From Luteimonas panaciterrae (GTDB lineage Bacteria > Pseudomonadota > Gammaproteobacteria > Xanthomonadales > Xanthomonadaceae), in assembly GCF_020511115.1 (NCBI RefSeq), contig NZ_JAJAVH010000011.1, forward strand, positions 1 to 64,000: a DNA stretch of 64,000 nt, read 5' to 3'. This document shows, in pieces, positions 17,900 to 28,400 of this stretch. Position 1 is the stretch's first letter. Each line of letters starts with the position of its first letter. A program made the translations under genes and the position numbers. The notes beneath the pieces were generated by a model. It worked only from the letters and a program-made list of their open reading frames with translations. It was not told where the DNA came from and did no database searches.

Positions 17900-19633
17900 A
17901 TGAAATTGAAGTTGTTGCTGTTGTTGGTTTCGTTCGTTCTCACGCCGGGTCTGGCGTTGGCGCAGACGGGAGGCGAAACAAGTGGCAAGTCTCCGCCAGG
18001 CGCGGCCATCGCATCGGGCCACGCGCTGGCCACCGATGCGGGCCTGCGCATCCTGCGCGAGGGCGGTAATGCTTTCGACGCGGCGGTGGCGGTCTCGTCG
18101 ACCTTGTCGGTGGTCGAGCCGATCAGCTCGGGTCTCGGTGGCGGCGGTTTCTTCCTGCTGCACGATGCCGAAAGCGGGCGCGATGTCTTTCTCGATGCTC
18201 GCGAGATCGCGCCACGTTCCGCCACGCCGGAGGCCTATCTCGACAAGAGCGGCAATCTCGATTCCGACCGTGCCGAGAACGGCCCGTGGTCGGCCGGCAT
18301 TCCCGGCTTGCCGGCGGCGCTGGTGGAACTCGCCGGCAAATACGGCCGGCTGCCGCTGAAGACATCGCTGCAACCGGCGATCCGCATCGCCGAGGAAGGC
18401 TTCCCGGTCTACGCGCGCATGGCCAGAGGCTACGCCTCGCGCCGCGACGTGATGGACCGCTATCCCGGCACGCGCGCGGTGTACGCGCCGAACGGGAAGC
18501 CGATCAAGGAAGGCGATCTGTTCAAGCAGCCCGATCTGGCGCGCACGTTGCGGGCGCTCGCCGATAAAGGTTTCGATGGCTTTTATCGCGGCGAAGTCGC
18601 GGACAGGCTGCTCAAGGGCGTGAAGGACGAAGGCGGGCTCTGGACCGCCGACGAGCTTGCTGGCTATCGGGTCAAGGAGCGCACGCCGATCAGCTTCGAC
18701 TACCGTGGCTGGAAGATCACCACCGCGCCGCCGCCTTCCTCAGGCGGCATCGCGCTGGCGAGCATGCTGCAGATCCTGGAAGGCTGGGATCTGGCCAAAC
18801 TCGACGAACCGCACCGCGTGCATCTGGTGGTCGAGGCGATGCGGCGCGCCTACCGCGACCGCACCTTCTATCTCGGCGATCCGGATTTCGTGAAGATCCC
18901 GCAGCGCACCCTGACCAGCCGCGATTACGCCGCCGGCCTGCGCGCCACCATCAATCCCGACAAGGCGACACCGAGCGATCTGCTCTCGGGCAAGCAGACG
19001 CCGCTGGAAGACGACGAGACCACGCACTTCTCGATCATCGACAAGGAAGGCAACCGCGTCGCCGCCACGCAGACGGTGAACCTGCTGTACGGCTCCGGCC
19101 TGATCCCGCCCGGCACCGGCGTACTGCTCAACGACGAGATGGACGACTTCGCGCTCAAGCCCGGCACGCCCAATGCCTTCGGCGTGATGGGCTTCGACGC
19201 CAACGCACCGAAACCGGGCAAACGCATGCTGAGTTCGATGACGCCGACCTTCATGGAATCGAAGGACAAGGTGGCCGTGCTCGGCACCCCGGGTGGCAGC
19301 CGCATCATCACCATGGTGCTGCTGGGCGTGCTCGGCTATGACGCCGGCCTCGACGCACAGGCCGTGGCCGCGCTGCCGCGCTACCACCATCAGTGGCTGC
19401 CGGACGAGATCGAGGCCGAAAGCAACGCATTCTCGCCACAGACCGCGGCGGCCTTGCAGGCGATGGGCCACAAGCTCGACCTGCCCGGTGACAGCGCCGC
19501 GGGTGGCCGCGGCTCCAGCCACGTCTGGGGCAACCTGCAGACGGTGGAGTGGGACAAGACGCGGGGCGTCCTGTCCGGCGGGAGCGATCCGCGCAATCCG
19601 GTCGGCGCGGCCAAGGTGGAACCCGCGCGCTGA
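17900..19633 (+). CDS. ggt: Gamma-glutamyltranspeptidase / glutathione hydrolase
   Basis: A 577-residue periplasmic Ntn-hydrolase that cleaves or transfers the gamma-glutamyl group of glutathione. A signal peptide ends at ALAQ, about residue 22. The proenzyme self-cleaves before the threonine of the DDETTHFSIID motif (about residue 375), which becomes the N-terminal nucleophile of the small subunit. Other family segments are GLGGGGFFLLHD, LDAREIAPRSA and LSSMTPTF, and GTPGGSRIITMV near the C-terminus. I chose the ATG at 17900, which opens onto the signal peptide; a GTG four codons earlier is possible. It follows the LysE-type gene by 24 bases. Confidence 0.96.
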   Translation: MKLKLLLLLVSFVLTPGLALAQTGGETSGKSPPGAAIASGHALATDAGLRILREGGNAFDAAVAVSSTLSVVEPISSGLGGGGFFLLHDAESGRDVFLDAREIAPRSATPEAYLDKSGNLDSDRAENGPWSAGIPGLPAALVELAGKYGRLPLKTSLQPAIRIAEEGFPVYARMARGYASRRDVMDRYPGTRAVYAPNGKPIKEGDLFKQPDLARTLRALADKGFDGFYRGEVADRLLKGVKDEGGLWTADELAGYRVKERTPISFDYRGWKITTAPPPSSGGIALASMLQILEGWDLAKLDEPHRVHLVVEAMRRAYRDRTFYLGDPDFVKIPQRTLTSRDYAAGLRATINPDKATPSDLLSGKQTPLEDDETTHFSIIDKEGNRVAATQTVNLLYGSGLIPPGTGVLLNDEMDDFALKPGTPNAFGVMGFDANAPKPGKRMLSSMTPTFMESKDKVAVLGTPGGSRIITMVLLGVLGYDAGLDAQAVAALPRYHHQWLPDEIEAESNAFSPQTAAALQAMGHKLDLPGDSAAGGRGSSHVWGNLQTVEWDKTRGVLSGGSDPRNPVGAAKVEPAR

Positions 19634-19703
19634 GGCCGTGGAGTCGCGGCGGCGCTTGCAGTAGATTGCACGTCCGCCAACACATCGCCACGACCAACTC
19701 CCC

Positions 19704-20291
19704 GTGACCGACGAGTCCAAGAAATCCTGGTACACCCGTGTGCCGACCTTGGCCGCCGCCGGGGTCGCCTTCCTCGTCGCCCTGACCACGCTGGTCAAGA
19801 ACGTCAGCGACATGTGGACGGAGAAGTCGGCGCCCGCGGCATCGACTCCCGCGGCCGCTCCCGCGAAGCCTGAACCGGTCGCGGCCACACCGCAGGTACC
19901 GAAGAAAACCACGGTGACGTTGACCCTGCAGAAGATCGAAGTGCTCGACGACGGCAGCAACGGCACCACCACCTGGTCGTTTGCGGTGGAGGCCGGCGGG
20001 CAGTCGCTGTTCGAACTGGCGCCGCGCGACTACAGCGACAGTGAAGCCGAACGCGAGGTGACACCGCGCGGCAGCGACCCCTCGATGGCGCGCGTGGTGC
20101 TGGTGCCGGGACAGGAAATGCTCATCAAGGTCAGGGGCCGCTCGCCCGGCGTGATCGGCAAGGCGGTGCTCGCCAGCGGCAGCGCGATGCTGACCGCCGA
20201 CAGCCCGCTGGCGCCGATCCGTGTTCAGGCCGAGAACGGGCGAAGCGGCACCTTCGTTTTCCACTTCGCCACCGTGGCAAGCGCGCAGTAG
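19704..20291 (+). CDS. Hypothetical membrane-anchored protein
   Basis: A 195-residue protein that starts at a GTG and has one membrane helix (TLAAAGVAFLVALTTLVKNV) after about 12 cytoplasmic residues. A linker rich in Ala, Pro and Lys follows (residues 45-75), and then a beta-rich domain (VTLTLQKIEVLDDGSNGTTTW, WSFAVEAGGQSLFEL). The layout suggests a periplasmic domain tethered to the inner membrane. I do not recognise the family. It lies between ggt and an MBL-fold gene, on the same strand as both. Confidence 0.65.
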   Translation: MTDESKKSWYTRVPTLAAAGVAFLVALTTLVKNVSDMWTEKSAPAASTPAAAPAKPEPVAATPQVPKKTTVTLTLQKIEVLDDGSNGTTTWSFAVEAGGQSLFELAPRDYSDSEAEREVTPRGSDPSMARVVLVPGQEMLIKVRGRSPGVIGKAVLASGSAMLTADSPLAPIRVQAENGRSGTFVFHFATVASAQ

Positions 20292-20364
20292 CGCGCGTTG
20301 AGCAAAAAGCGTCATTCCAGGCTTGTTCAACGACGCCCTAACGCCCAGGGCGTATCCTGTCGTC

Positions 20365-21252
20365 ATGAAACTCTGGTCCCTTCTCGGCAACAGCCAACGC
20401 CTCGACGGCGGTGCGATGTTCGGCAACGCGCCGCGCGCGATGTGGGAACACTGGCTCGAGCCCGATGCTCAGAATCGCATCCCGCTTGCCTGCCGCGCAT
20501 TGCTGGCGAGCCCGCTGAACGGCAAGACCGTGCTGTTCGAAACCGGCATCGGCGCGTTCTTCGAACCGAAGCTGCGCGAACGCTACGGCGTGGTCGAGGA
20601 GCGTCACGTGCTGCTGGATTCGCTGCACGAGGCCGGGTTCACGCACGAGGACATCGATGTGGTGGTGCTCTCGCACCTGCACTTCGATCATGCCGGCGGC
20701 CTGCTGGCGCCGTGGGAGGAAGGACGTGCCCCACAACTACTGTTCCCCAATGCGGTGTTTCTCGTTGGCGCGGAACAGTGGGAGCGTGCGCGCCATCCGC
20801 ATCCGCGCGATCGCGCCAGCTACATCGCCGAGCTTCCGGATTTGCTCGAAGCCAGCGGCCGTCTGGAAATCGTCCACGGCGAGCATTCGAAGGCATTGGG
20901 CGACACGGTGCGCTTCCATTACAGCGACGGACATACGCCGGGTCTGATGCTGGCCGAGATCGTCGGGCCAGAAATCATCGACGGCGAACCGCATGGCGGC
21001 GTCGTGTTCTGCGCCGACCTGGTACCGGGCAAGCCCTGGGTGCACGTGCCGATCACGATGGGATACGACCGGAACGCCGAGCTGCTGATCGACGAGAAGC
21101 GCGCATTCCTGGAAGACAAGCTCGCACGCAACGTCCATCTGTTCTTCACGCATGATCCTGGCTGTGCGCTCGCACAGGTGGTGCGCGATGCCAAAGGCCG
21201 GTTCGGTACCGCGCACGAGATGGCGGAGTTGCAGGCGAGGGCGCTCGGGTAA
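20365..21252 (+). CDS. MBL-fold metallo-hydrolase
   Basis: A 295-residue metallo-beta-lactamase-fold hydrolase. The metal-binding motif HLHFDHAGG (HxHxDH) lies near residue 107; further ligands are the [10 protein letters not shown] histidine near residue 191, FCADLVPG with its aspartate, and FFTHDPGC near the C-terminus. The [27 protein letters not shown] beginning, split over the first 23 residues, matches lactonase-like cytoplasmic members of the superfamily. I chose the ATG at 20365. The stop overlaps the start of the next gene (TAATG). The substrate is unknown; quorum-signal lactones or thioesters are possibilities. Confidence 0.88.
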   Translation: MKLWSLLGNSQRLDGGAMFGNAPRAMWEHWLEPDAQNRIPLACRALLASPLNGKTVLFETGIGAFFEPKLRERYGVVEERHVLLDSLHEAGFTHEDIDVVVLSHLHFDHAGGLLAPWEEGRAPQLLFPNAVFLVGAEQWERARHPHPRDRASYIAELPDLLEASGRLEIVHGEHSKALGDTVRFHYSDGHTPGLMLAEIVGPEIIDGEPHGGVVFCADLVPGKPWVHVPITMGYDRNAELLIDEKRAFLEDKLARNVHLFFTHDPGCALAQVVRDAKGRFGTAHEMAELQARALG

Positions 21253-22289
21253 TGCATGGTTCGAACCGGGGGCGGTGGTTTCGTCTGTGGGGCTTGCAGG
21301 CGTCTGCCGTCCTGCTGATGGCCTGCTCGGGACTCGCATTCGCTCACACCACTCCGCAAGAACCGCCGCGTGTCGTCAAGGCGCCGCGTGATGTCGATTT
21401 CGGTGTCGTGACGCATCAGGCGGCGCTGCTGCGTCACGTCGAAATGTTTCAGTGGACACAGATAGACGGCGGATATCGCAAAACCTGGCGCGATTCGCTG
21501 GTCGATTCCAGCGGGTTCGCGCCGGGACACGACAATCCAAAAGCAATGCCGCTGAGTAGTCGCGAATGGCGGGCGAAGCTGACGCTGGACGGCAAACCGC
21601 TCGACGACGTACTGGTGATGCAGCTGGCGCAGTGGCGCAATATGCGGCCGAGCTTCTCGACTCTGCCCGGCAACATGGCGGCGACCTTCCAGCCGGAAGG
21701 TGAAGGCCTGGGCAGTGCCGACAATCCGCTGTCACCGCAGATCGGTGATCTGCGTATCACTTGGCGCGAACTGGTGCTGCCACCGCTAGACGACAAGCTG
21801 GTGCTTGGACACGATGGGCATTGGACGTTGGCTGCACCGCTGGCAGATCCGGTTGCCGAAGGAATAGGCAGTATCACGGAGACGAAGAAGGGAATCGCGA
21901 TGCCGAAGATTTCACTGCTGTTCGCTGCATTGCATGCATTGTTGCTGGTCATGCTGGCGGCGCCGGTGACGCTTTATCGACTGCGGAATCGGATTGGAAT
22001 TGGCGATGGTGGGGATGCATTGCTGATACGCCGTATCCGTGTGCACGCCAACTTCATCGAATATGTTCCGATGGGGCTGCTGTTGCTGCTGCTACTTGAA
22101 CTGGCAGGAATGCCCGCTGGCTGGCTGTGGGGGTTCGGCGGCTTGCTGTTGCTGGGACGCCTGATGCATGCGCTCGGTCTTTCGCGCAGCTCTGGCAAGT
22201 CGTTCGGGCGCTTCTACGGAACGGCGCTGACTTGGCTGGTGCTGGTGGCGATGGCTTGCAGCGGATGTTGGCTTGCCGTGCATGCTTAA
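21252..22289 (+). CDS. TMEM43-like domain fused to a MAPEG-family membrane domain
   Basis: A 345-residue frame that appears to join two families. Residues 1-30 are a signal or membrane segment. Residues 50-200 resemble the extracytoplasmic domain of TMEM43 (DUF1625) proteins: RHVEMFQWTQ, TWRDSLVDSSGF, HDNPKAMP, QIGDLRITWREL. After residue 216 the chain continues as a complete MAPEG domain (MPKISLLFAALHALLLVML, LRNRIGIGDGG, RIRVHANFIEYVPMGL, GRLMHALGL), normally a free-standing membrane protein of about 130 residues. The C-terminal membrane part of TMEM43 is missing. An internal ATG at 21900 with an AAGGGA site could start a separate 129-residue MAPEG protein. So this may be a true fusion, or two genes joined after deletion. 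Confidence 0.7.
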   Translation: MHGSNRGRWFRLWGLQASAVLLMACSGLAFAHTTPQEPPRVVKAPRDVDFGVVTHQAALLRHVEMFQWTQIDGGYRKTWRDSLVDSSGFAPGHDNPKAMPLSSREWRAKLTLDGKPLDDVLVMQLAQWRNMRPSFSTLPGNMAATFQPEGEGLGSADNPLSPQIGDLRITWRELVLPPLDDKLVLGHDGHWTLAAPLADPVAEGIGSITETKKGIAMPKISLLFAALHALLLVMLAAPVTLYRLRNRIGIGDGGDALLIRRIRVHANFIEYVPMGLLLLLLLELAGMPAGWLWGFGGLLLLGRLMHALGLSRSSGKSFGRFYGTALTWLVLVAMACSGCWLAVHA

Positions 22290-22321
22290 GAACGTCCGGC
22301 AACATGCACGGGTTGCATCAT

Positions 22322-22588
22322 CTAGCCGTAGCGGTCGCCACTGATTGCATCATCCGGCACGAATCCTTTCTGGCATTTCTCGCAAAAGAAGCCGTCGACG
22401 AACTGTTCTAGAGGCGATTGCCTGACTACAGCCGGTTTAAGAGCACCTACTCGCAGGTCGGCGGCATATCTGAGCCGAGAATCCTTGCCCTGAGCCGGAA
22501 CCCACGCTTCGTCGATCAGCAACAGCTTTTCACGAAGTGTCGAAGTTTCCCCGCATCGCGGGCAGGGCTCTTGTGCGGATGTTTCCAT
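22322..22588 (-). CDS. Small zinc-ribbon-type hypothetical protein
   Basis: An 88-residue protein with two CxxC knuckles, CPRC near residue 9 and CEKC near residue 70, spaced as in a zinc ribbon. Between them lies a mixed segment (LLLIDEAWVPAQGKD, SPLEQFVDGFFC). I know no function for it. It follows upp on the same strand with 18 bases between them and is probably co-transcribed. It converges with the TMEM43/MAPEG gene. Confidence 0.65.
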   Translation of the reverse strand: METSAQEPCPRCGETSTLREKLLLIDEAWVPAQGKDSRLRYAADLRVGALKPAVVRQSPLEQFVDGFFCEKCQKGFVPDDAISGDRYG

Positions 22589-22606
22589 GACGTCACCTCA
22601 CCAGGT

Positions 22607-23239
22607 TTATTCAACGCGCGTACCGAAAATCTTGTCTCCGGCATCACCAAGCCCCGGCAGGATGTAGCCTTTCTCGTTGAGCCGCTCGTCGATCGAGGCG
22701 ACGTAGACCTCGACATCGGGATGCGCGGCTTCCAGTGCCTTCAGGCCTTCCGGCGCGGCGACCAGGAACAATCCCTTGATGCGTGCCGCACCCGCAGCCT
22801 TGAGCATGTCGACGGTGGCAATCAGCGTGCCACCGGTGGCCAACATCGGGTCGAGGATCAGTGCGATGCGATCCTGCATGTCGCCGACCAGATTCTCGTA
22901 GTAGGGCATCGCTTCCAGCGAGGCTTCGTCGCGCTTGATGCCGACCACGCTGACTTTCGCCGCGGGAATGAGTTCCAGCACGCCCGGCAGCATGCCGATG
23001 CCGGCGCGCAGGATCGGAACCAACGTGATCTTGCGGCCCTTGATGCGGCGCACGCGCACGGGGCCGGCCCAGCCTTCGAGTTCCGCGTCCTCGGTCTCGA
23101 GATCGGCGGTGGCTTCGTAGGTGAGCAGGGTGGCGACTTCCGCCGACAGCTCGCGGAAGGTCTTGGTGCTGTTGTCGGCGCGACGCATCAGGCCGAGTTT
23201 GTGCTGCACGAGAGGATGGCGGACTTCGACGATTTTCAT
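22607..23239 (-). CDS. upp: Uracil phosphoribosyltransferase
   Basis: A 210-residue salvage enzyme that makes UMP from uracil and PRPP. It begins [19 protein letters not shown], has the [19 protein letters not shown] region near residue 75 and the PRPP-binding loop [15 protein letters not shown] near residue 127, and ends with [16 protein letters not shown]; all are diagnostic. The same frame is open far upstream only because the opposite strand of a neighbouring gene lacks stops; the true start is at 23239. It follows a DinB-family gene by 17 bases. Confidence 0.97.
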   Translation of the reverse strand: MKIVEVRHPLVQHKLGLMRRADNSTKTFRELSAEVATLLTYEATADLETEDAELEGWAGPVRVRRIKGRKITLVPILRAGIGMLPGVLELIPAAKVSVVGIKRDEASLEAMPYYENLVGDMQDRIALILDPMLATGGTLIATVDMLKAAGAARIKGLFLVAAPEGLKALEAAHPDVEVYVASIDERLNEKGYILPGLGDAGDKIFGTRVE

Positions 23240-23256
23240 TGCAGCCTTGTTGATGG

Positions 23257-23790
23257 CTAGTGGTCGTCCCGCCGACGGCGGTCGGGTTCGAATTTGTGCA
23301 GATAGGTGGTGAAGGTGTCTTGCGGCGGCGCGGAGGTCAACTGCGGCAGGATGCGGCCGACCTGTCCGCGATGGTAGCCGGCGTGGAGCGCCACGTGCAT
23401 CAGCATCTCCTCGCGGGTCATGCGTCCCTTCGCGCCGTCGGTGAAATCGAAGGCGATTTCCTCGGAGAGCTGTTCCGGCGAGATGCTGCCGATGTAATCC
23501 AGATACCAGCGATCGGATTCGGCGACGGTTTGATGCAAGGTGTCGAGGGTCGGGGTCTCGGGCGTGTTCGTGCCCGTGTAGGCATGCGCCTTGCCAACGA
23601 GATGCGCGGCGAAGATGCGATCCACCACGTAGGCATGGTTGAGGAGACGAATGGCGAGATGGCGATCCGCTTCCGAGATCGCCGTGCTTTGCGCCCGGAA
23701 TTCCGTTAGGAACGCATCGTTGGCCCAGGCCTTGTACTGGAAAAGACGGGTCAGCAGGGAGGATGCGCCGGATGCTGTGATGGCTTCCAT
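23257..23790 (-). CDS. DinB family protein
   Basis: A 177-residue four-helix protein of the DinB/YfiT superfamily. The family histidines are visible in [18 protein letters not shown] near residue 50 and in [15 protein letters not shown] near residue 140, where they would bind a divalent metal. Such proteins include thiol transferases and stress-induced proteins, but the role here is unknown. I chose the start at 23790 because GGAGGAG lies directly upstream; an ATG five codons earlier would leave this site inside the gene. It lies between the aminotransferase gene and upp on the same strand. Confidence 0.88.
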   Translation of the reverse strand: MEAITASGASSLLTRLFQYKAWANDAFLTEFRAQSTAISEADRHLAIRLLNHAYVVDRIFAAHLVGKAHAYTGTNTPETPTLDTLHQTVAESDRWYLDYIGSISPEQLSEEIAFDFTDGAKGRMTREEMLMHVALHAGYHRGQVGRILPQLTSAPPQDTFTTYLHKFEPDRRRRDDH

Positions 23791-23829
23791 TGGCTTCTCC
23801 TCCATGCTCCCGTCTTTTCGTCCCGGATT

Positions 23830-25347
23830 TTACGCTGCGGCGGCCTGCTTTTGCTGCGGACCTTCGAGCAAGGCGCGCTTGACCATCGTCACGATCAAGT
23901 CGATCTCCTCGCTGCTCACCGCGAACACCGGCGTGAAGCGCAGCGAGTTCTCGCCGCCGTGGATCACGCCCATGCCGTGCTCGCGCAGCCATTCCTCGCT
24001 GGAGCCGGCACCGTAACCCTTGAAGCGCGGATCGAGTTCGCAGGAGAACAGCAGGCCGGTACCCTGGACCTTCTTGATCAGTCCGCCCAGTTCGCCCTTC
24101 AGTTTCTCCAGCTTCTCGACGGCCTCGCGCCCGCGCTCGCGCACGTTGCGGCGCAGTTCCGGCGTCAGCTGTTCGAGCACCGCGCAGGCCACGTCGAGCG
24201 CGCGCGGGTTGGTGGTCATGGTGTTGCCGTAGGTGCCGCGCTTGTAGATGTTGGCGGCGCGCTCGTTCACCGCGAGCACCGACAGCGGGTATTGGCCGGC
24301 GTTGAGCGCCTTGGAATAGGTTTCCATGTCCGGTGCTTCGAGCTGTTCGAAGCCGGGATAGTCGACGATCGACAGCACCCCATGCGCGCGCAGACCGGCC
24401 TGGATCGAGTCGACCAGCAGCAGCGCGCCATGCGCCTTGGTGAGTTCGCGCGCGGCGGCGTAGAAGGCCGGCGGCACGCTGCGTCCGGGATCGCCTTCGC
24501 CCATCACCGGTTCCAGGAACATCGCCTCGATGTACCAGCCGTTGCGGTCTGCGTCGGCGAACACCTGCTTCAGCGCGTCGATGTCGTATGGCGGAATCGT
24601 GATCACCGTGTCCTCGCCGCGGTAGCTGGCGAGGAACTGCATGTAGCTCTTGCGGCTGGAGTCGGAGTACAGCGCGGGGCGCTCGGTGCGGCCGTGGAAG
24701 CTGCCTTTCACCACCAGGCGCTTGACCTGCCGGCCGGCGTACTTGGCGCCCGGATCGGTCATGGTCTTGGTGTTGATGTCGGCGATGCGCGCGGCCAGCG
24801 TCACCGATTCGGAACCGGAGTTGAGGCACATGAAGGAGGCATAGGGACAGCCGCTGCCCTGAGTTGAAGTGCCGCGGCTGTGCCCGATTTCCTTGCGCAG
24901 GGCGCGCTCGAAGCGCAACTGCGCCAGATTCGGCGTCATCACATTCGCCATCGCCTGCGGGCGCGACATGGCGTCGATCACTGGTTGCGGCGTGTGGCCG
25001 AAGCCGAGCATGCCGTAGCCGCCGGTGTCATAGACCACGGCGCCCTTGAGCGTGACGATCCAGCAGCCGCGCGCGACCAGCGCCACGTATGGGTTCACGC
25101 CATCCTGCGGATAGAAATTGACGAAGCCGGCCTGCACGGCGTGCGTCTGGGCGTCCTCGTCGAGATCGAGCAGGTCGGCGAACTCATGCTTGATGCGCGC
25201 ATATTCGGCGGCGGCGGCCTCGACAGCGGCGACGAGGTCGGGATGCGTGGCGGCGAATTTCAGGAGGGTGGCATCGTCCAGCCCCTGCGTGCGGCGGCGG
25301 CCCTGGTGGGCGCGGAGCGGGGCGAGTGCGTCGATAAGGGGCGTCAT
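23830..25347 (-). CDS. Class III aminotransferase (PLP-dependent)
   Basis: A 505-residue fold-type I aminotransferase of class III. It has the small-domain [18 protein letters not shown] segment, the [13 protein letters not shown] cofactor phosphate region, the SFHGRTERP motif, the [11 protein letters not shown] aspartate that contacts PLP, and the lysine in [14 protein letters not shown] that would bind the cofactor. It is longer than acetylornithine or GABA transaminases because of about 90 N-terminal residues. It is divergent from an Lrp-type regulator, which suggests an amino acid substrate and local control; lysine 6-aminotransferase-like activity is one possibility I cannot confirm. Confidence 0.85.
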   Translation of the reverse strand: MTPLIDALAPLRAHQGRRRTQGLDDATLLKFAATHPDLVAAVEAAAAEYARIKHEFADLLDLDEDAQTHAVQAGFVNFYPQDGVNPYVALVARGCWIVTLKGAVVYDTGGYGMLGFGHTPQPVIDAMSRPQAMANVMTPNLAQLRFERALRKEIGHSRGTSTQGSGCPYASFMCLNSGSESVTLAARIADINTKTMTDPGAKYAGRQVKRLVVKGSFHGRTERPALYSDSSRKSYMQFLASYRGEDTVITIPPYDIDALKQVFADADRNGWYIEAMFLEPVMGEGDPGRSVPPAFYAAARELTKAHGALLLVDSIQAGLRAHGVLSIVDYPGFEQLEAPDMETYSKALNAGQYPLSVLAVNERAANIYKRGTYGNTMTTNPRALDVACAVLEQLTPELRRNVRERGREAVEKLEKLKGELGGLIKKVQGTGLLFSCELDPRFKGYGAGSSEEWLREHGMGVIHGGENSLRFTPVFAVSSEEIDLIVTMVKRALLEGPQQKQAAAA

Positions 25348-25445
25348 GGCGGCCTCCCGTTTCCGGACAAGTGTTCAGGGTAAGTGACTATTATCTGGAT
25401 TGTTTCGTCGTTTAACAGAGGCGATCTGATAGAAATGCCGCTATA

Positions 25446-25464
25446 TTTCGGCGAATCGCCGAAA
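25446..25464. promoter_or_regulatory. Perfect inverted repeat between aminotransferase and Lrp genes, probable Lrp site
   Basis: TTTCGGCGA and TCGCCGAAA are perfect 9-bp arms around one central A. It lies 15 bases before the lrp-type start and about 100 bases before the divergent aminotransferase start, the usual place for an Lrp/AsnC operator that serves both promoters. The binding is inferred. Confidence 0.6.
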
Positions 25465-25478
25465 ATGGAGCCCGCCAG

Positions 25479-25910
25479 GTGAAGATCACGCCTCTGGATC
25501 AGCAGTTGCTGTCCCTGTTGCGCGAGAACGCGCGCGCGCCGACCGCCGCGATCGCGCGCCGCCTGGGGCTGTCGCGGACCACCGTGCAGAGCCGGATCGA
25601 GCGGCTGGAACGCCAGGGCGTGATCGCCGGCTACACCGTGCGCGTGCCCGGCGATCTGGAGCGCAGCCTGGTCCGCGCGCACATCATGATCGCGGTGCAG
25701 CCCAAGCAGATGGTCGCGGTCACCAAGGCACTCAAGGCCATGCCGGAGCTGCGGCTGCTGCATTCGGTGACCGGCGCCTACGACCTGATCGCCCTGGGAG
25801 TGGTGTCCACGCTGACCGAGATGGACGTGCTCACCGATCGTATCGGCGTCATCGACGGCGTGGAGAGGACGACCTCGGCGCTGATCCTCTCCACCAAGTT
25901 CGAACGATGA
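25479..25910 (+). CDS. Lrp/AsnC family transcriptional regulator
   Basis: A 143-residue regulator. The winged helix-turn-helix covers residues 5-50 (DQQLLSLLRENARAPTAAIA, LGLSRTTVQSRIERLE). The C-terminal RAM/AsnC effector domain has the HSVTGAYDLIALGVVSTL segment with the conserved G-x-Y/F-D ligand-sensing motif. It starts at a GTG. The divergent aminotransferase gene is its likely target, and a perfect inverted repeat lies just upstream of its start, which also suggests autoregulation. Confidence 0.93.
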   Translation: MKITPLDQQLLSLLRENARAPTAAIARRLGLSRTTVQSRIERLERQGVIAGYTVRVPGDLERSLVRAHIMIAVQPKQMVAVTKALKAMPELRLLHSVTGAYDLIALGVVSTLTEMDVLTDRIGVIDGVERTTSALILSTKFER

Positions 25911-25983
25911 TCGGCGGACCGGTGTCGCCATGCGCAAACGTCTAAAATAGGCGATTCCCCGAGCCTGATCGTCCCTGATCCTC

Positions 25984-27018
25984 TTGAAAAAATCGGATTT
26001 CCACTACTCGCTGCCGCCCGAGCTGATCGCGCAGGCGCCACTCGCCGAACGCTCGGCCAGCCGCATGCTGGTCGTGCCGCCCGAGGGCGACTTCGCGGAT
26101 CGCCATGTGCGCGATCTGCCGTCGTTGTTGCGCGCCGGCGATCTGCTGATCTTCAACGACACGCGCGTGATTCCCGCACGGCTGTTCGGACAGAAGCGGG
26201 GCAGTGGCGGGCGTGTCGAGATCCTGATCGAGCGTCTGTTGCCGAACAACGAGGCGCGCGCGCAGGTCGGCGCGAGCAAGTCGCCGAAGGCCGGCGGCGT
26301 GATCGAACTGGACGGCGGTGGCGAAGCCGAGGTGCTGCATCGCGATGGCGAGTTCTATCACCTGCGCTTCCATGTCGGGGATGCGCTCGAATCTTGGCTG
26401 CTGCGCGTCGGACGCCTGCCGTTGCCGCCCTACATCCGCCGCGAGCCGGGCGCGGACGATGCGGAGCGTTACCAGACCGTGTTCGCGCGCCAGGTCGGTG
26501 CCGTCGCTGCGCCCACGGCCGGTCTGCATTTCGACGATGCCTTGCTCGAAGAGTTGCGCGCGCGTGGTGTCGCCTTCGGTCATGTAACGCTGCACGTCGG
26601 TGCAGGCACGTTCCAGCCGGTGCGCGTGGAGGATCTGCGCGAGCACCACATGCACAGCGAGTGGCTCAACGTCGGCGCCGAACTGGTCGAGCAGGTGCGC
26701 CGCACGCGTGCCGCCGGCGGGCGCGTGATCGCGGTGGGCACGACGGTGGTGCGCGCGCTCGAGGCGGCGACACAAGAGGGGGAACTGCTGCCGTTCGCCG
26801 GCGAAACGCGCATCTTCATTTTTCCCGGCTATCGCATCCGTTCCGTCGATGCGCTGCTGACCAACTTCCATCTTCCGGAGTCGACCTTGTTGATGCTGGT
26901 TTCGGCATTCGCCGGCAAGGCGCGCGTGTTCGCCGCCTACGAGCATGCGGTGCGCGAGCGTTATCGCTTTTTCTCTTACGGTGATGCGATGTTGTTGTTC
27001 CCGGAGCCGGCGAAATGA
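25984..27018 (+). CDS. queA: tRNA preQ1(34) S-adenosylmethionine ribosyltransferase-isomerase
   Basis: A 344-residue queuosine-pathway enzyme that adds the epoxycyclopentanediol precursor to 7-aminomethyl-7-deazaguanine in tRNA. It has the family beginning [19 protein letters not shown], then [15 protein letters not shown], the PLPPYIRRE region, [22 protein letters not shown] and [17 protein letters not shown]. No ATG matches this N-terminus, so it starts at a TTG at 25984. It heads the conserved queA-tgt-yajC-secD-secF cluster, although an inverted-repeat element lies between queA and tgt. Confidence 0.96.
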   Translation: MKKSDFHYSLPPELIAQAPLAERSASRMLVVPPEGDFADRHVRDLPSLLRAGDLLIFNDTRVIPARLFGQKRGSGGRVEILIERLLPNNEARAQVGASKSPKAGGVIELDGGGEAEVLHRDGEFYHLRFHVGDALESWLLRVGRLPLPPYIRREPGADDAERYQTVFARQVGAVAAPTAGLHFDDALLEELRARGVAFGHVTLHVGAGTFQPVRVEDLREHHMHSEWLNVGAELVEQVRRTRAAGGRVIAVGTTVVRALEAATQEGELLPFAGETRIFIFPGYRIRSVDALLTNFHLPESTLLMLVSAFAGKARVFAAYEHAVRERYRFFSYGDAMLLFPEPAK

Positions 27019-27038
27019 ATCTAAAGCACTTTTTCGAC

Positions 27039-27135
27039 CGTCATTCCTGCGAAAGCAGGAATCCAGTGCCTTTCGTAAAGATGACGGTAGTGCGGGGAAC
27101 AAAGTCGCTGGATTCCTGCTTTCGCAGGAATGACG
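27039..27135. repeat. dRS3/REP-like inverted-repeat element after queA
   Basis: Two 28-bp perfect inverted arms (27039-27066 and 27108-27135), each beginning CGTCATTCCTGCGAAAGC, enclose 41 bases. Each arm is itself a small hairpin (TTCCTGC-GAAA-GCAGGAA). A closely similar 95-bp element with TTCCCGC arms follows folC at 46711-46805. Such CGTCATTCC(C/T)GC repeats are dispersed in many proteobacteria. Here it sits between queA and tgt. Confidence 0.85.
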
Positions 27136-27142
27136 AGCTTGA

Positions 27143-28279
<1,137 letters not shown>

Positions 28280-28400
28280 GCCGGGGTCCATTCCCCGGCG
28301 GAGGGGGTATCGTTCGCAGGGGCATCGCCCCGTCCCGTGAAGCCAATCCCCCGGACGGCATGGCATACTTCCCGACTATTTTGCCAGTGGAACCCAGTGA

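Noticed and set aside
23240..24829. Long minus-strand frame that continues upp upstream for over 500 codons
   Set aside because: It has no stop only because of high GC content. It lies over the DinB and aminotransferase genes in another frame, and upp has a clear start at 23239.
27039..27135. CRISPR or tandem-repeat array
   Set aside because: Only one inverted pair is present, with no regularly spaced direct repeats. No CRISPR-like array was seen anywhere in the window.
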